A stretch of 7,273 bases of DNA from Opitutia bacterium (GTDB lineage: Bacteria > Verrucomicrobiota > Verrucomicrobiia > Opitutales > UBA953): contig DNHH01000039.1 of the NCBI GenBank assembly GCA_003485955.1, positions 1-7,273 on the forward strand, written 5' to 3'. This document shows, piece by piece, positions 1-6,497 of this stretch; the stretch's first letter is position 1, and each line of letters opens with the position of its first letter. The notes beneath the pieces are model-generated. The model saw nothing but the letters and a program-made list of their open reading frames with translations. It was not told the DNA's origin and searched no databases. Made by a program: the position numbers and the translations under genes.

Positions 1-1
1 A

Positions 2-802
2 TCAGTCGAAGTCTTCGCCGTCTTCGATTTCGATCTCGTCGGCATCATCAATGTCGTCATCGAGTTCGAATCCTGCAGCAAGAAGAGCTGCACGCTCTTC
101 AGGGGTGAGCGCCATCCATGCGGCATACTCGGCAGCATGTTCAGCAGCTTCTTGTGCCTCGTAAGCCGCAATAGCGATGGCGCGCTCTTCAGGGGTGAGA
201 CCGACTAAACTGTATTCGTATTCAAATTCATCTTCATCCAGGTCGTCGTTGTATGCAATACGCTCGGCGATGGTCATATTCGCGTACTCCGTTGCATCAT
301 CGGCTTCACTCGCCGCTTCAGAAGCATCTTCAAGGGCTTCAGCCGCTTTTTTCGCTGCACTGTATGCTGCTTTTTCAGCGGACGTCAGTGTACGGAGGTA
401 AGCCTTCTCTGCAGCTTCTTGTGCTTTCTCCGCAGCTTTGTAAGCGGCGATAGCAATTACACGCTCCGCAGGGGTCATCGTGAGCAAAGATAACTTAAAG
501 TTAGCTTCGGCGAGATCATCATCAATAAATTCGGCGATGAACTCTTCGGGTGTAGGAATCGCAGCAGCGGCAACAGAACCACGGGTGGCAACGACCTTGG
601 CAAGTTCCTTGGCAAGTTTAGCCTCTTCCTTGGCAGCTTTGTTATTTAAGTCGATTGCTTTCTTTTGCGCCTTTTCTGCATCCTTGCGCGCCTTCTTCTC
701 GGCTTTCAGAGCGGCCTTCTGCGTGGGTGTAGCAGCTTCGACGGGAACTGTCTGAGCAGTGACCGCAAAAGCGATGAGGGTAAGTGTGAGGAGTTTTCGC
801 AT
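2..802 (-). CDS. Secreted Ala/Glu/Lys-rich repeat protein with LTPEER-like repeats and acidic tail
   Basis: I do not recognise a named family for this 266-residue protein. Residues 1-23 look like a Sec signal peptide: a basic MRK start, a hydrophobic core, and a VEA site before Ala24, so the mature protein should be exported. Residues 24-72 are K/A/E-rich and probably form a coiled coil. Residues 83-102 are acidic. From residue 109 the protein is built of helical units, each opening with an (M/L)T-x-x-E-(R/K) motif at 109, 139, 176, 202 and 232. The end (246-266) is almost all Asp/Glu/Ile. There are no cysteines and no catalytic motif. The ATG at 800-802 has no Shine-Dalgarno sequence; the 20 bases before it are AT-rich and hold a short palindrome. 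The stop codon lies at 2-4, so the gene is complete. The role is unknown: a structural or cation-binding envelope protein would fit, but that is only inference from composition. Confidence 0.72.
   Translation of the reverse strand: MRKLLTLTLIAFAVTAQTVPVEAATPTQKAALKAEKKARKDAEKAQKKAIDLNNKAAKEEAKLAKELAKVVATRGSVAAAAIPTPEEFIAEFIDDDLAEANFKLSLLTMTPAERVIAIAAYKAAEKAQEAAEKAYLRTLTSAEKAAYSAAKKAAEALEDASEAASEADDATEYANMTIAERIAYNDDLDEDEFEYEYSLVGLTPEERAIAIAAYEAQEAAEHAAEYAAWMALTPEERAALLAAGFELDDDIDDADEIEIEDGEDFD
92..478 (-). repeat. Five degenerate repeat units inside the Ala-rich secreted protein
   Basis: Five units begin with MTPAER (residue 109), LTSAEK (139), MTIAER (176), LTPEER (202) and LTPEER (232), at spacings of 30, 37, 26 and 30 residues. 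Units 1 (DNA 389-478) and 4 (110-199) are identical at 17 of 30 residues without gaps. The similarity also extends upstream into a DDL...E..F....SL stretch (residues 95-106 and 186-199), which suggests an older duplication of a larger block. At the DNA level a 17-bp direct repeat encodes the LTPEER core of units 4 and 5 at 183-199 and 93-109, with the same codons each time. That argues for a relatively recent copy of this part or strong codon constraint. Confidence 0.7.
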
Positions 803-993
803 AAGACTTATATTTATAAGCGAATTGGCTAGGACGGCAAACTGTATAAATGATTTTGAGCATTTCTACGCGTATTTTAATCATCTAAACTCTAGTCTAC
901 ATAACGAGCGGTTTAAATCGTTTTGCGTCATAGATTTACGCCCATGACACATAACACCGCTGTTTTCATAAGATTACAGCAATCGCCGCAAGG
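803..993 (-). promoter_or_regulatory. 191-bp intergenic leader of the repeat-protein gene
   Basis: This AT-rich gap must hold the promoter of the secreted repeat protein and any terminator of the pseudouridine synthase gene. I see no convincing -35/-10 pair and no GC-rich hairpin followed by a T run on the minus strand. The one clear structure is a perfect inverted repeat at 807-820 (CTTATA, 2-bp spacer, TATAAG), five bases before the start codon. In the mRNA it would cover the ribosome-binding region, but an AT-only stem of six pairs is weak. A TATACA hexamer at 852-857 (minus strand) could be a -10 box, but it lacks a matching -35. Confidence 0.3.
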
Positions 994-1824
994 TCACAAA
1001 CGTACCTTACCGAGGCCGTTTTTATCCCCAGAAGGCCCTGTGGCACCGCCCATGACAGTTGAAAACTCTGTTGGTAAAGTGGCGGATGCAGAGAACTTAA
1101 AAGGCTTACCGTCGCACTGGATCGTCAACTCAATCGAAGCAGCATGCAGGAAGAGTCGCTTGAATCCGCGATCGGACCCAAGAGCCTTATTGCCATCAAA
1201 ATTTCCATAGGTCTTATCGCCTAAAATAGGATGTCCGTGTTCTGCACACTGCACCCTCAATTGGTGAGTTCGCCCGGTCTTTGGCTCGAGATTTAAGACA
1301 ATCAAATCCAGTGAACCTTGTCCTTTCTCTCCTGAAGCAAAATGGGTTATCGCTTGGGAGACTGGGCCGCGCGGACGAAGTCCTGGACGAACCACCAGCG
1401 AACGTACACCTTCGGGCCCTCGCCCCTCTTTTACTAAATCATCTATCCAGATTCCGCGGAGTTTCCGCAAGTTACGGCCAAAACAAATAGCCACATATGC
1501 TTTGCTAACTTTTCCTTGGGCAAAATGCGCCTTAGCTTGTATAGCGACGGCCTCATTGGTCGCCAAGAGAATGACACCGCTCGTCGGTCCGTCCAAACGG
1601 TTGATCAACCAGACCCGGCGAATACCACCGGCACCATCGCGAATGTGGTAAGCTTCTTCTTCGAGAGAGTAATTTGCCGTGATTAAAGCCCGTGCGTTAT
1701 CTTCTGATCCATTAGGGTGAGCGAGCACACCTTCTGGCTTATCAAGAGCTACCAATCCAGATTTACAGACCTTAAGAACCTTAACGCCCGCATGGAGCGG
1801 AATATTTTCAAGATCCGTACTCAT
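994..1824 (-). CDS. RluA-family RNA pseudouridine synthase (no S4 domain)
   Basis: This 276-residue protein isomerises uridine to pseudouridine in rRNA or tRNA; which position cannot be read from the sequence. Visible family motifs are motif I around residues 26-37 (LDKPEGVLAHPN), motif II NRLDGPTSGVILLA at 75-88 with catalytic Asp78, and motif III GRTHQLRV at 184-191 followed by GHPILGDKTYG at 197-207. The usual His before RLD is Asn75 here, a substitution that should not affect the catalytic Asp. There is no N-terminal S4 RNA-binding domain, so the protein is a bare catalytic domain like RluA or TruC rather than RluC/RluD. About 20 residues past the last conserved strand form a Gly/Lys-rich tail. 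The ATG overlaps the stop of the upstream TonB-like gene as ATGA (1821-1824), so translation is probably coupled. The family call is secure; the specific substrate is not. Confidence 0.93.
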   Translation of the reverse strand: MSTDLENIPLHAGVKVLKVCKSGLVALDKPEGVLAHPNGSEDNARALITANYSLEEEAYHIRDGAGGIRRVWLINRLDGPTSGVILLATNEAVAIQAKAHFAQGKVSKAYVAICFGRNLRKLRGIWIDDLVKEGRGPEGVRSLVVRPGLRPRGPVSQAITHFASGEKGQGSLDLIVLNLEPKTGRTHQLRVQCAEHGHPILGDKTYGNFDGNKALGSDRGFKRLFLHAASIELTIQCDGKPFKFSASATLPTEFSTVMGGATGPSGDKNGLGKVRL

Positions 1825-2714
1825 CGGTAATGAAAGGTAATAGTGACGGTCTCATCTTCACCCAGCATAGCTACCATATCTGCCCGCCAAGTATCATACG
1901 GTGCCGGCATGAGCACAGAGTCCTTGCAACTCAACGCAGCGAGTTCTGGAACGGTAGACGTTAAAATTTCTGCATCCGTCGCAGTGCCATCGCGGTGCAC
2001 CGTGAAGCGCACAATGACAATCCCCGCGGCGAAGTCGTCGAACTTCGCGCGCTCCAATAGACTCCACCAACTTGCTTGAATGGCTTCCATCATGCGCTGG
2101 GCATAATCACCATAACTCGAAAAACGGGCATCGAGAGAAACTGTCCCTGCACGATTAACTCCCACTGGATTGCGCAAAAGTAAACCGTAGGTTCCAGAAG
2201 GCAGCGAAGCCTTGGGCGTCGATGGTGTCTTCACCTGTGGACGTGGCAGTGGTACCGACTGACCCGCTCCCGGCTTCATAGCTATATTGGGTGTTCCTGC
2301 TTCTGACTGAGGTAGCTTAGCCGTAAACGGCTCACTGGGCTTGGGTAAGGCTTGTGTTAACCGAATATCGTCAACCGAGACACCCTCACTTTTTGGGAGC
2401 GCCGAACGCGTGGGAAGTGGCTCAGGGATCGGTTGCGCTGCCTTTTGATTCTTCGCTGCGAGAAATGGCGAATCCTGCGGTGTCTCGCGATTGCCCTCGT
2501 GCGATACTTGCGCGAGCTGCATCGATTGCGGAAGTTTCTTCTGATCAATTGGGGCAGGCACAACAAGCACGTGAGTGCTACGTAGAGGCAATATCCGCTG
2601 GTCAGCGAAAGGCGATGACAGCCAAACCCCTAAGACGGAATGCAGCAAAACCGTCGACAAAAGCGCCAGAAGCACCGGACGGGTTTCGTCTCTGACTTCG
2701 CCTGGGTAGGGCAT
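1821..2714 (-). CDS. TonB/TolA-like periplasmic protein with one N-terminal membrane anchor
   Basis: The 297-residue protein has the layout of an energy-transducer protein: a short cytoplasmic N-terminus, one membrane segment at about residues 13-33, a long Pro-rich and low-complexity periplasmic linker (about 40-173, many P-x-P and K-P pairs), and a compact C-terminal domain at about 204-297. That domain (YAQRMMEAIQASWWSLLERA, then a strand GIVIVRFTVHRDGTATDAEI and a final TVTITFHYR) resembles the TonB_C/TolA_II fold. There, helix-strand-strand elements contact outer-membrane partners. No ExbB/ExbD or TolQ/TolR gene is in the window, so the energy source is unknown. The start ATG lacks a Shine-Dalgarno sequence. 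It lies 62 bp after maf behind a candidate extended -10 box and overlaps the pseudouridine synthase gene by 4 bp. Architecture is clear; calling it true TonB rather than TolA-like or an orphan would be over-reading. Confidence 0.72.
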   Translation of the reverse strand: MPYPGEVRDETRPVLLALLSTVLLHSVLGVWLSSPFADQRILPLRSTHVLVVPAPIDQKKLPQSMQLAQVSHEGNRETPQDSPFLAAKNQKAAQPIPEPLPTRSALPKSEGVSVDDIRLTQALPKPSEPFTAKLPQSEAGTPNIAMKPGAGQSVPLPRPQVKTPSTPKASLPSGTYGLLLRNPVGVNRAGTVSLDARFSSYGDYAQRMMEAIQASWWSLLERAKFDDFAAGIVIVRFTVHRDGTATDAEILTSTVPELAALSCKDSVLMPAPYDTWRADMVAMLGEDETVTITFHYR

Positions 2715-2751
2715 GCAATTACACTGCCCGATAGAAACGGGTACTCAACTT

Positions 2752-2760
2752 ATAATAACA
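2752..2760 (-). promoter_or_regulatory. Candidate extended -10 promoter box before the TonB-like gene
   Basis: On the minus strand this reads TGTTATTAT, matching the extended -10 form TGn-TATAAT with one mismatch. It lies in the 62-bp gap after maf and about 38 bases before the TonB-like ATG, leaving a plausible leader. No good -35 is seen, which is tolerable for an extended -10 promoter. If real, the TonB-like gene and the pseudouridine synthase gene form their own transcription unit, possibly in addition to read-through from the haem operon. The assumed sigma-70 consensus may not hold in this organism. Confidence 0.33.
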
Positions 2761-2776
2761 CTAAATTCTGTTCGAT

Positions 2777-3373
2777 TTATCGCAACAAACGTTGCAAAAG
2801 ACCTAATTGACTCAGCCGTCCCTTCAAGAACTCCACCGGAAGCCCCATGATAGTGGAAATAGGAGGCTCGAAGGACTCGATGATGATTTCCCTGCCCTCC
2901 TGAATTCCATAGGCACCCGCTTTATCGAGCGTATTCACCAACCCCATATACCGATCGATAGCTTCATCCGATAAATTCCGAAAACGTACTTTAGCGGTAA
3001 TACAGTGAGATTCTAGTAAGTCTTCGTTTTTGAGTATCAAACAAATGCCGGTGTGAACGGTGTGCTCGCGACCAGAGAGCAATTTTAACATCGCACGCGC
3101 TTCCTCTAAATTTGCCGGCTTATTCAAAGCACGCTGATCCAGGGCCACAGTTGTATCTGCACCAAGAACAAGCAGTGTGGGATGAAGTTTAGCCACGGCT
3201 GCTGCCTTAAGTTGCGCATTATGCAGGACCATCTCGCGCGGGTTAGTCAAAGGATCCTCATGCTCCGTCACTGCAGCCACCACAACCCGATGCGGGATAC
3301 CTGCCCCAGCTAGCAACTCCGTTCGGCGCGGTGATGCGGAAGCAAGGATCAGCTCAAGCCTGCTGGCACTCAC
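2777..3373 (-). CDS. maf: Maf-family nucleoside triphosphate pyrophosphatase (YhdE-type, dTTP/UTP)
   Basis: The 198-residue protein hydrolyses non-canonical or excess nucleoside triphosphates to the monophosphate and pyrophosphate. Maf hallmarks are in order: ASASPRR at 11-17, GADTTV at 71-76 with the catalytic Asp73, KP at 85-86, SGREHTVHTG at 100-109, DKAGAYGIQ at 150-158 and STIMGLPVE at 173-181. The DKAGAYGIQ block is the form I associate with the YhdE branch, which prefers dTTP, UTP and modified pyrimidines. The YceF branch (7-methyl-GTP) reads DCAGSF there. The start codon is GTG at 3371-3373, overlapping the hemH stop as GTGA. The next in-frame ATG, residue 48, would remove the SASPRR loop, so the GTG is very likely right. 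The overlap implies co-translation with ferrochelatase. A biological link to haem synthesis is not known to me. Confidence 0.93.
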   Translation of the reverse strand: MSASRLELILASASPRRTELLAGAGIPHRVVVAAVTEHEDPLTNPREMVLHNAQLKAAAVAKLHPTLLVLGADTTVALDQRALNKPANLEEARAMLKLLSGREHTVHTGICLILKNEDLLESHCITAKVRFRNLSDEAIDRYMGLVNTLDKAGAYGIQEGREIIIESFEPPISTIMGLPVEFLKGRLSQLGLLQRLLR

Positions 3374-4395
3374 ACGTGCGAAGGCTGCCAGCGCGCCACG
3401 CGATCAGCGAGGTAACGCACATAAACATCCTGGTCATTCAAGCAGGGGATTTGCTGGAAGGATTCTCCGCCTGCGTGCATGAAGTCTTCCTTACCCTCTT
3501 CGCTAATTTCCTCAATGGTCTCGAGACAATCAGCCGTAAAGGCCGGACACATGACCAAAAGGTTCTTCACACCTTCGGAAGGTAGAGCTTCTAGCCGTTT
3601 GTCTGTATAGGGCCGCAACCACTGCTCTGGGCCGAAACGCGACTGGAATGCCAACTCGACTTGATCTTTTCGCAAGCCGGCTGCGATGCGGAATAACTCC
3701 GTTGTTCGTGTGCACTGGTGCCGGTAACAATTTGCATGGCTTGGATTAGCAACCTCACAGCAGTTCGGTATTTTCGTACAGTGCGCTTTGGAAGCGTCGC
3801 CTTTACGCAGGTGGCGCTCGGGTACGCCATGGTAAGAGAAGAGCACTTTATCAAATGGCTTACTTAACCAAGGCTTGGCCGACTCCACCAGCGCATGAAT
3901 GTAGGCTGGATCGTTGAAGTAAGGCTGAAGCATCTGCCAGCGCATACCAGGAGCACGCTCGAGCAGTTCTTCTTGAAACTTTACGACGACCGTCTCGTAA
4001 CTCGACATTGCATAGTGCGGATACTGCGGCAGTACGAAAACTTCATCCACACCCATCTCTTTAAGTTTATCAACTGCTTGGGCACACGAAGGCTCGCCAT
4101 AGCGCATACCCGTAATGACAGGCAGGCCACAGGCTACTTCGAGTTTCTTACGGAGCTTCTCCGTGGTCACCAGTAAAGGTGCGCCTTCAGGCGTCCAAAC
4201 CGTTTTATACGCTGCCGCGGACTTGCGAGGGCGTGTCCGTAACACAATACCCTCGAGCAAAGCGAAGCGGAAGGCTGCTGGATAATCAATGACGCGCTCA
4301 TCGCCCAAAAACTCACGTAAGTAAGTACGGACATCACCCACCGAAGTGCTTTTCGGCGAGCCTAGGTTAAGTAAAACTACAGCGCGTTTAGACAT
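3370..4395 (-). CDS. hemH: Ferrochelatase with a five-cysteine internal insertion
   Basis: Ferrochelatase inserts Fe2+ into protoporphyrin IX, the last step of the protoporphyrin-dependent haem pathway. The protein opens with the family's LLNLGSP block (8-14). It carries the catalytic His189 in FSYHGVPERH, the QSRFG block at 251-255, and MCPAFTADCLETIEEI at 282-297, where Glu292 matches the second conserved active-site residue. Between the catalytic His and QSRFG there is extra sequence compared with the E. coli enzyme as I recall it, with Cys206, 212, 213, 223 and 228. Five cysteines in 23 residues suggest a [2Fe-2S] cluster of the internal-motif type known in some bacterial ferrochelatases. 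I chose ATG 4393-4395 (341 residues). A TTG at 4440 in the same frame would overlap hemE by 29 bp and add 15 unconserved residues. The chosen start lies 16 bp after the hemE stop. The protein ends about 40 residues after the last motif and has no C-terminal membrane helix. Confidence 0.96.
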   Translation of the reverse strand: MSKRAVVLLNLGSPKSTSVGDVRTYLREFLGDERVIDYPAAFRFALLEGIVLRTRPRKSAAAYKTVWTPEGAPLLVTTEKLRKKLEVACGLPVITGMRYGEPSCAQAVDKLKEMGVDEVFVLPQYPHYAMSSYETVVVKFQEELLERAPGMRWQMLQPYFNDPAYIHALVESAKPWLSKPFDKVLFSYHGVPERHLRKGDASKAHCTKIPNCCEVANPSHANCYRHQCTRTTELFRIAAGLRKDQVELAFQSRFGPEQWLRPYTDKRLEALPSEGVKNLLVMCPAFTADCLETIEEISEEGKEDFMHAGGESFQQIPCLNDQDVYVRYLADRVARWQPSHV

Positions 4396-4411
4396 AGGTT
4401 TATTCAAAGCA

Positions 4412-5440
4412 TTAGTCACCAGATTGTATGACCGCGTCAACTACCGCGGCAAAAGTTTCAATCTTGGCCTCAGGGGTAATACCATGCCCGAGATTAAAGA
4501 TGTGCCCTGAGTTGCCAGCGTTATCTGCGAGGACTGCCTTAGTCGCAACAACTGCCTCAGCCGGGCTACGCGTCATCCATTCGGGGTCTAAATTACCCTG
4601 TAAGCAAATCGGACGATCCACGAGCTTACGAACTTCTGAAAGGGGCAGCTCCCAATCGACACCCAACACAGGCACCCCTGTACCCGCGAGAGCGCGAGCA
4701 TCACGCGATTTACCTTTAGCGTATAAAATAACCGGAGCTCCGGGCGGAAGTTTTTCGAGAACAGCGCGAATCCATCGTAATGAAAGTCGCTCGTAGGCTT
4801 CGCCTTCAAGCAGGCCTGCCCAACTATCAAAAATCTGAATGGCATCGGCGCCCGCTGCGAGTTGACGGTTTAAATACTCCGCAACAGTATCTGCGAGAAC
4901 GCCGAGAAGTTTTTCGAAAGTTGCAGGCTGTCTACGCGCAAACTCAAGTGTCTTCGGGAATCCTTCAGCGCTACCACCATCGACGAGGTAACAGGCCAAC
5001 GTCCACGGACTACCTGCAAAGCCTAGCAACGCCTTGGTGTTACCTAATTCACTGCGTATCTGACGTAACGCGGCGTAAACATACTCTAAACGATCAGCCG
5101 CGCCTTGAGGTGAGAGTCTTAGGATATCGTCTTCATTCGCTAAAGCACGGTCCATTTGAATACCCCCAGCATCACGAAAACGATAAGGTACTCCAAGTGC
5201 TTCAGGAATAACCAGGATATCGCTAAAGAGAATGGCAGCATCGAGCGGGAAGCGGCGAAGCGGCTGAAGGGTGACCTCAGTGGCTAAGTCAGGTGTACGC
5301 ACCATCGTCACAAAATCGGTCTTCGCCTTGAGGGCACGGTACTCAGGTAAATAACGTCCCGCTTGGCGCATGATCCACACCGGTGCGCGCCCGTGAGGCT
5401 CGCACCGCACGGCCTTCAGAAAGCGCTCGCGGGAAGTCAT
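4412..5440 (-). CDS. hemE: Uroporphyrinogen III decarboxylase
   Basis: This 342-residue cytoplasmic enzyme removes four carboxyl groups from uroporphyrinogen III to give coproporphyrinogen III, the substrate of HemF encoded just upstream. Both family signatures are present: PVWIMRQAGRYLPEYR at 20-35, with substrate-binding Arg25 and Arg29, and GFAGSPWTLACYLVDG at 140-155 with Tyr151. The key aspartate is Asp74 in ILFSDILVIPEALG. Ser206 (FDSWAG) and His319 (FNLGHGI) match the other conserved substrate-pocket positions. The length is normal and nothing is missing. The ATG follows the hemF stop by 45 bp without a good Shine-Dalgarno sequence. In that gap a seven-codon frame (5437-5460) ends in a TGA that overlaps the hemE ATG, and a 5-bp hairpin (5453-5471) lies across it. 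Either could matter for initiation, but both may be chance. Confidence 0.98.
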   Translation of the reverse strand: MTSRERFLKAVRCEPHGRAPVWIMRQAGRYLPEYRALKAKTDFVTMVRTPDLATEVTLQPLRRFPLDAAILFSDILVIPEALGVPYRFRDAGGIQMDRALANEDDILRLSPQGAADRLEYVYAALRQIRSELGNTKALLGFAGSPWTLACYLVDGGSAEGFPKTLEFARRQPATFEKLLGVLADTVAEYLNRQLAAGADAIQIFDSWAGLLEGEAYERLSLRWIRAVLEKLPPGAPVILYAKGKSRDARALAGTGVPVLGVDWELPLSEVRKLVDRPICLQGNLDPEWMTRSPAEAVVATKAVLADNAGNSGHIFNLGHGITPEAKIETFAAVVDAVIQSGD

Positions 5441-5485
5441 AGGCCGAGCATTCCAACCATCCGCCAGTTGGCAAGCGGGGAGGTG

Positions 5486-6364
5486 TTAGATCCACTCACG
5501 GGGCTTAATGAAATCAAGCAATGCAGCTTCTGGAGAACCTGCTTCGGGAGAATGACAATACCCCCAACGGGCACGCGATGGCATCGACATCAAGATCGAC
5601 TCAGTGCGGCCGCCTGATTGCAGACCAAAAAGTGTGCCACGATCCCAAACTAAATTAAATTCGACGTACCGTCCGCGACGGATCTCTTGCCATTCAATCT
5701 CTCGTGCTCCGTAGGGCATGTCTTTGCGTCGCTGTAAAATATCGCAGAGGGCCGGACCGTAAGCTGATCCAACTTTCTGCATCATCGCAAAAGCGTTCGT
5801 AAAATCACCCTCACTAAAATCATCGAAGAAGACACCACCGATTCCTCGATTTTCCCCGCGGTGTTTAAGTGAAAAATATTCGTCGCACCACTTCTTGAAA
5901 CGCGGGTAAAGTGAACCTGTGGCTTCACGTGATGCCTTATGCCAAGCGACAGCATCTTCCTCGAAGCCATAAAACGGGGTGAGATCAAAACCACCACCGA
6001 ACCACCAAATCGGGTTAGGCCCATCCGTAGAAAAGAACCGCACGTTCATGTGCGATGTTGGGCAATACGGATTGAGCGGATGCTGAACCACGGAAACACC
6101 CATGGCACGAAAAGGACGTCCGACTAGCTCAGGTCGATGCTGCGTAGCCGAAGGAGGTAACTTTGTGCCCCTGACATCGGAAAAAGCTACCCCGCCCTTT
6201 TCTATAACGGCACCGCCACTGATGACGCGCGTGCGCCCACCGCCCCCTTCAGCACGCTCCCAGGTATCAGTGATAAATTTCGCCTTACCATCCACTGCCT
6301 CAATCTGGGCACAGAGCGCATCCTGTAGTCCAAGCAGGTAGCTGTGTACGGCGTCAATATCCAT
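5486..6364 (-). CDS. hemF: Aerobic coproporphyrinogen III oxidase
   Basis: HemF oxidatively decarboxylates two propionates of coproporphyrinogen III to vinyl groups using O2, giving protoporphyrinogen IX. Its presence means haem can be made under oxic conditions. Conserved blocks are in order: VVQHPLNPYCPTSHMNVR at 92-109 (His95, His105), WWFGGGFDLTPFYG at 120-133, AWHK with His142, KKWCDEYFSLKHRGE at 157-171 (His168), RGIGGVFFDD at 173-182, RRGRYVEFNLVWDRGT at 229-244 (Asp241, Arg242) and GRTESILMSMP at 252-262. The four histidines correspond to the active-site His set of the E. coli enzyme. Small departures are Trp240 where Tyr is usual and Ser263 after MSMP where Pro is common. Length (292) and the FIKPREWI end are typical. 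It is the first gene of the haem operon and has the best ribosome-binding site in the window. Confidence 0.98.
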   Translation of the reverse strand: MDIDAVHSYLLGLQDALCAQIEAVDGKAKFITDTWERAEGGGGRTRVISGGAVIEKGGVAFSDVRGTKLPPSATQHRPELVGRPFRAMGVSVVQHPLNPYCPTSHMNVRFFSTDGPNPIWWFGGGFDLTPFYGFEEDAVAWHKASREATGSLYPRFKKWCDEYFSLKHRGENRGIGGVFFDDFSEGDFTNAFAMMQKVGSAYGPALCDILQRRKDMPYGAREIEWQEIRRGRYVEFNLVWDRGTLFGLQSGGRTESILMSMPSRARWGYCHSPEAGSPEAALLDFIKPREWI

Positions 6365-6497
6365 GGGTGTATACTCCTAAAAGTAGACGACGGGTCAACC
6401 CTCACACCGCACGTCATTTAGAGTAAAGCGGGGCTTAAGACACCCGGAAGCCCTACTGTTGGCTCGCACAAAGTCAGACCTCTGCTTGGCTTTCAGC
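6365..6497. promoter_or_regulatory. Divergent regulatory region between hemF and the YugP-like gene
   Basis: Promoters for the haem operon (minus) and the membrane-protein gene (plus) should lie in these roughly 130 bp, but I find no persuasive -35/-10 pair in either direction. Two symmetrical elements stand out. One is a perfect 6-bp inverted repeat, GGGCTT at 6431-6436 and AAGCCC at 6448-6453, with an 11-base spacer. The other is a short GGGT-CA-ACCC palindrome at 6392-6401 that contains a TTGACC hexamer on the minus strand. Either might be an operator, for example for an iron or haem regulator, but neither matches a Fur box or any other operator I know. Confidence 0.35.
6374..6378 (-). promoter_or_regulatory. 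Shine-Dalgarno sequence of hemF
   Basis: AGGAG on the minus strand lies nine bases before the hemF ATG at 6362-6364, which supports that start. It is the only strong Shine-Dalgarno match ahead of any gene here. The internal genes instead rely on overlap, short gaps or AT-rich leaders. Confidence 0.7.

Noticed and set aside
480..755. Plus-strand open frame of 91 codons, Ser/Ala/Phe-rich
   Set aside because: It lies opposite the K/A/E-rich coiled-coil part of the secreted protein; its composition is the mirror of those codons and it has no start signal.
927..948. GTCAT-N12-ATGAC inverted repeat in the 803-993 gap
   Set aside because: A 5-bp arm with a 12-base spacer is expected by chance in a gap of this size, and there is no supporting context.
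923..1210. Plus-strand open frame of 95 codons across the rluA-family gene end
   Set aside because: Most of it is antisense to a well-conserved pseudouridine synthase, and it has no recognisable domain or ribosome-binding site.
2727..2741. CCCG-N7-CGGG stem after maf as a rho-independent terminator
   Set aside because: The stem has only four pairs and no T run follows on the minus strand.
4396..4440. Longer hemH start at TTG 4440
   Set aside because: It would overlap hemE by 29 bp and add 15 residues not typical of ferrochelatase; ATG 4395 places the LLNLGSP block at the usual position.
4780..5211. Plus-strand open frame of 143 codons
   Set aside because: It is entirely antisense to hemE, which carries all family motifs; the frame shows no domain or low-complexity logic of its own.
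6368..6398. TTGACC and TATACA hexamers upstream of hemF as a promoter
   Set aside because: The spacer is 19 bp and transcription would begin about at the ATG, leaving the good AGGAG site untranscribed.
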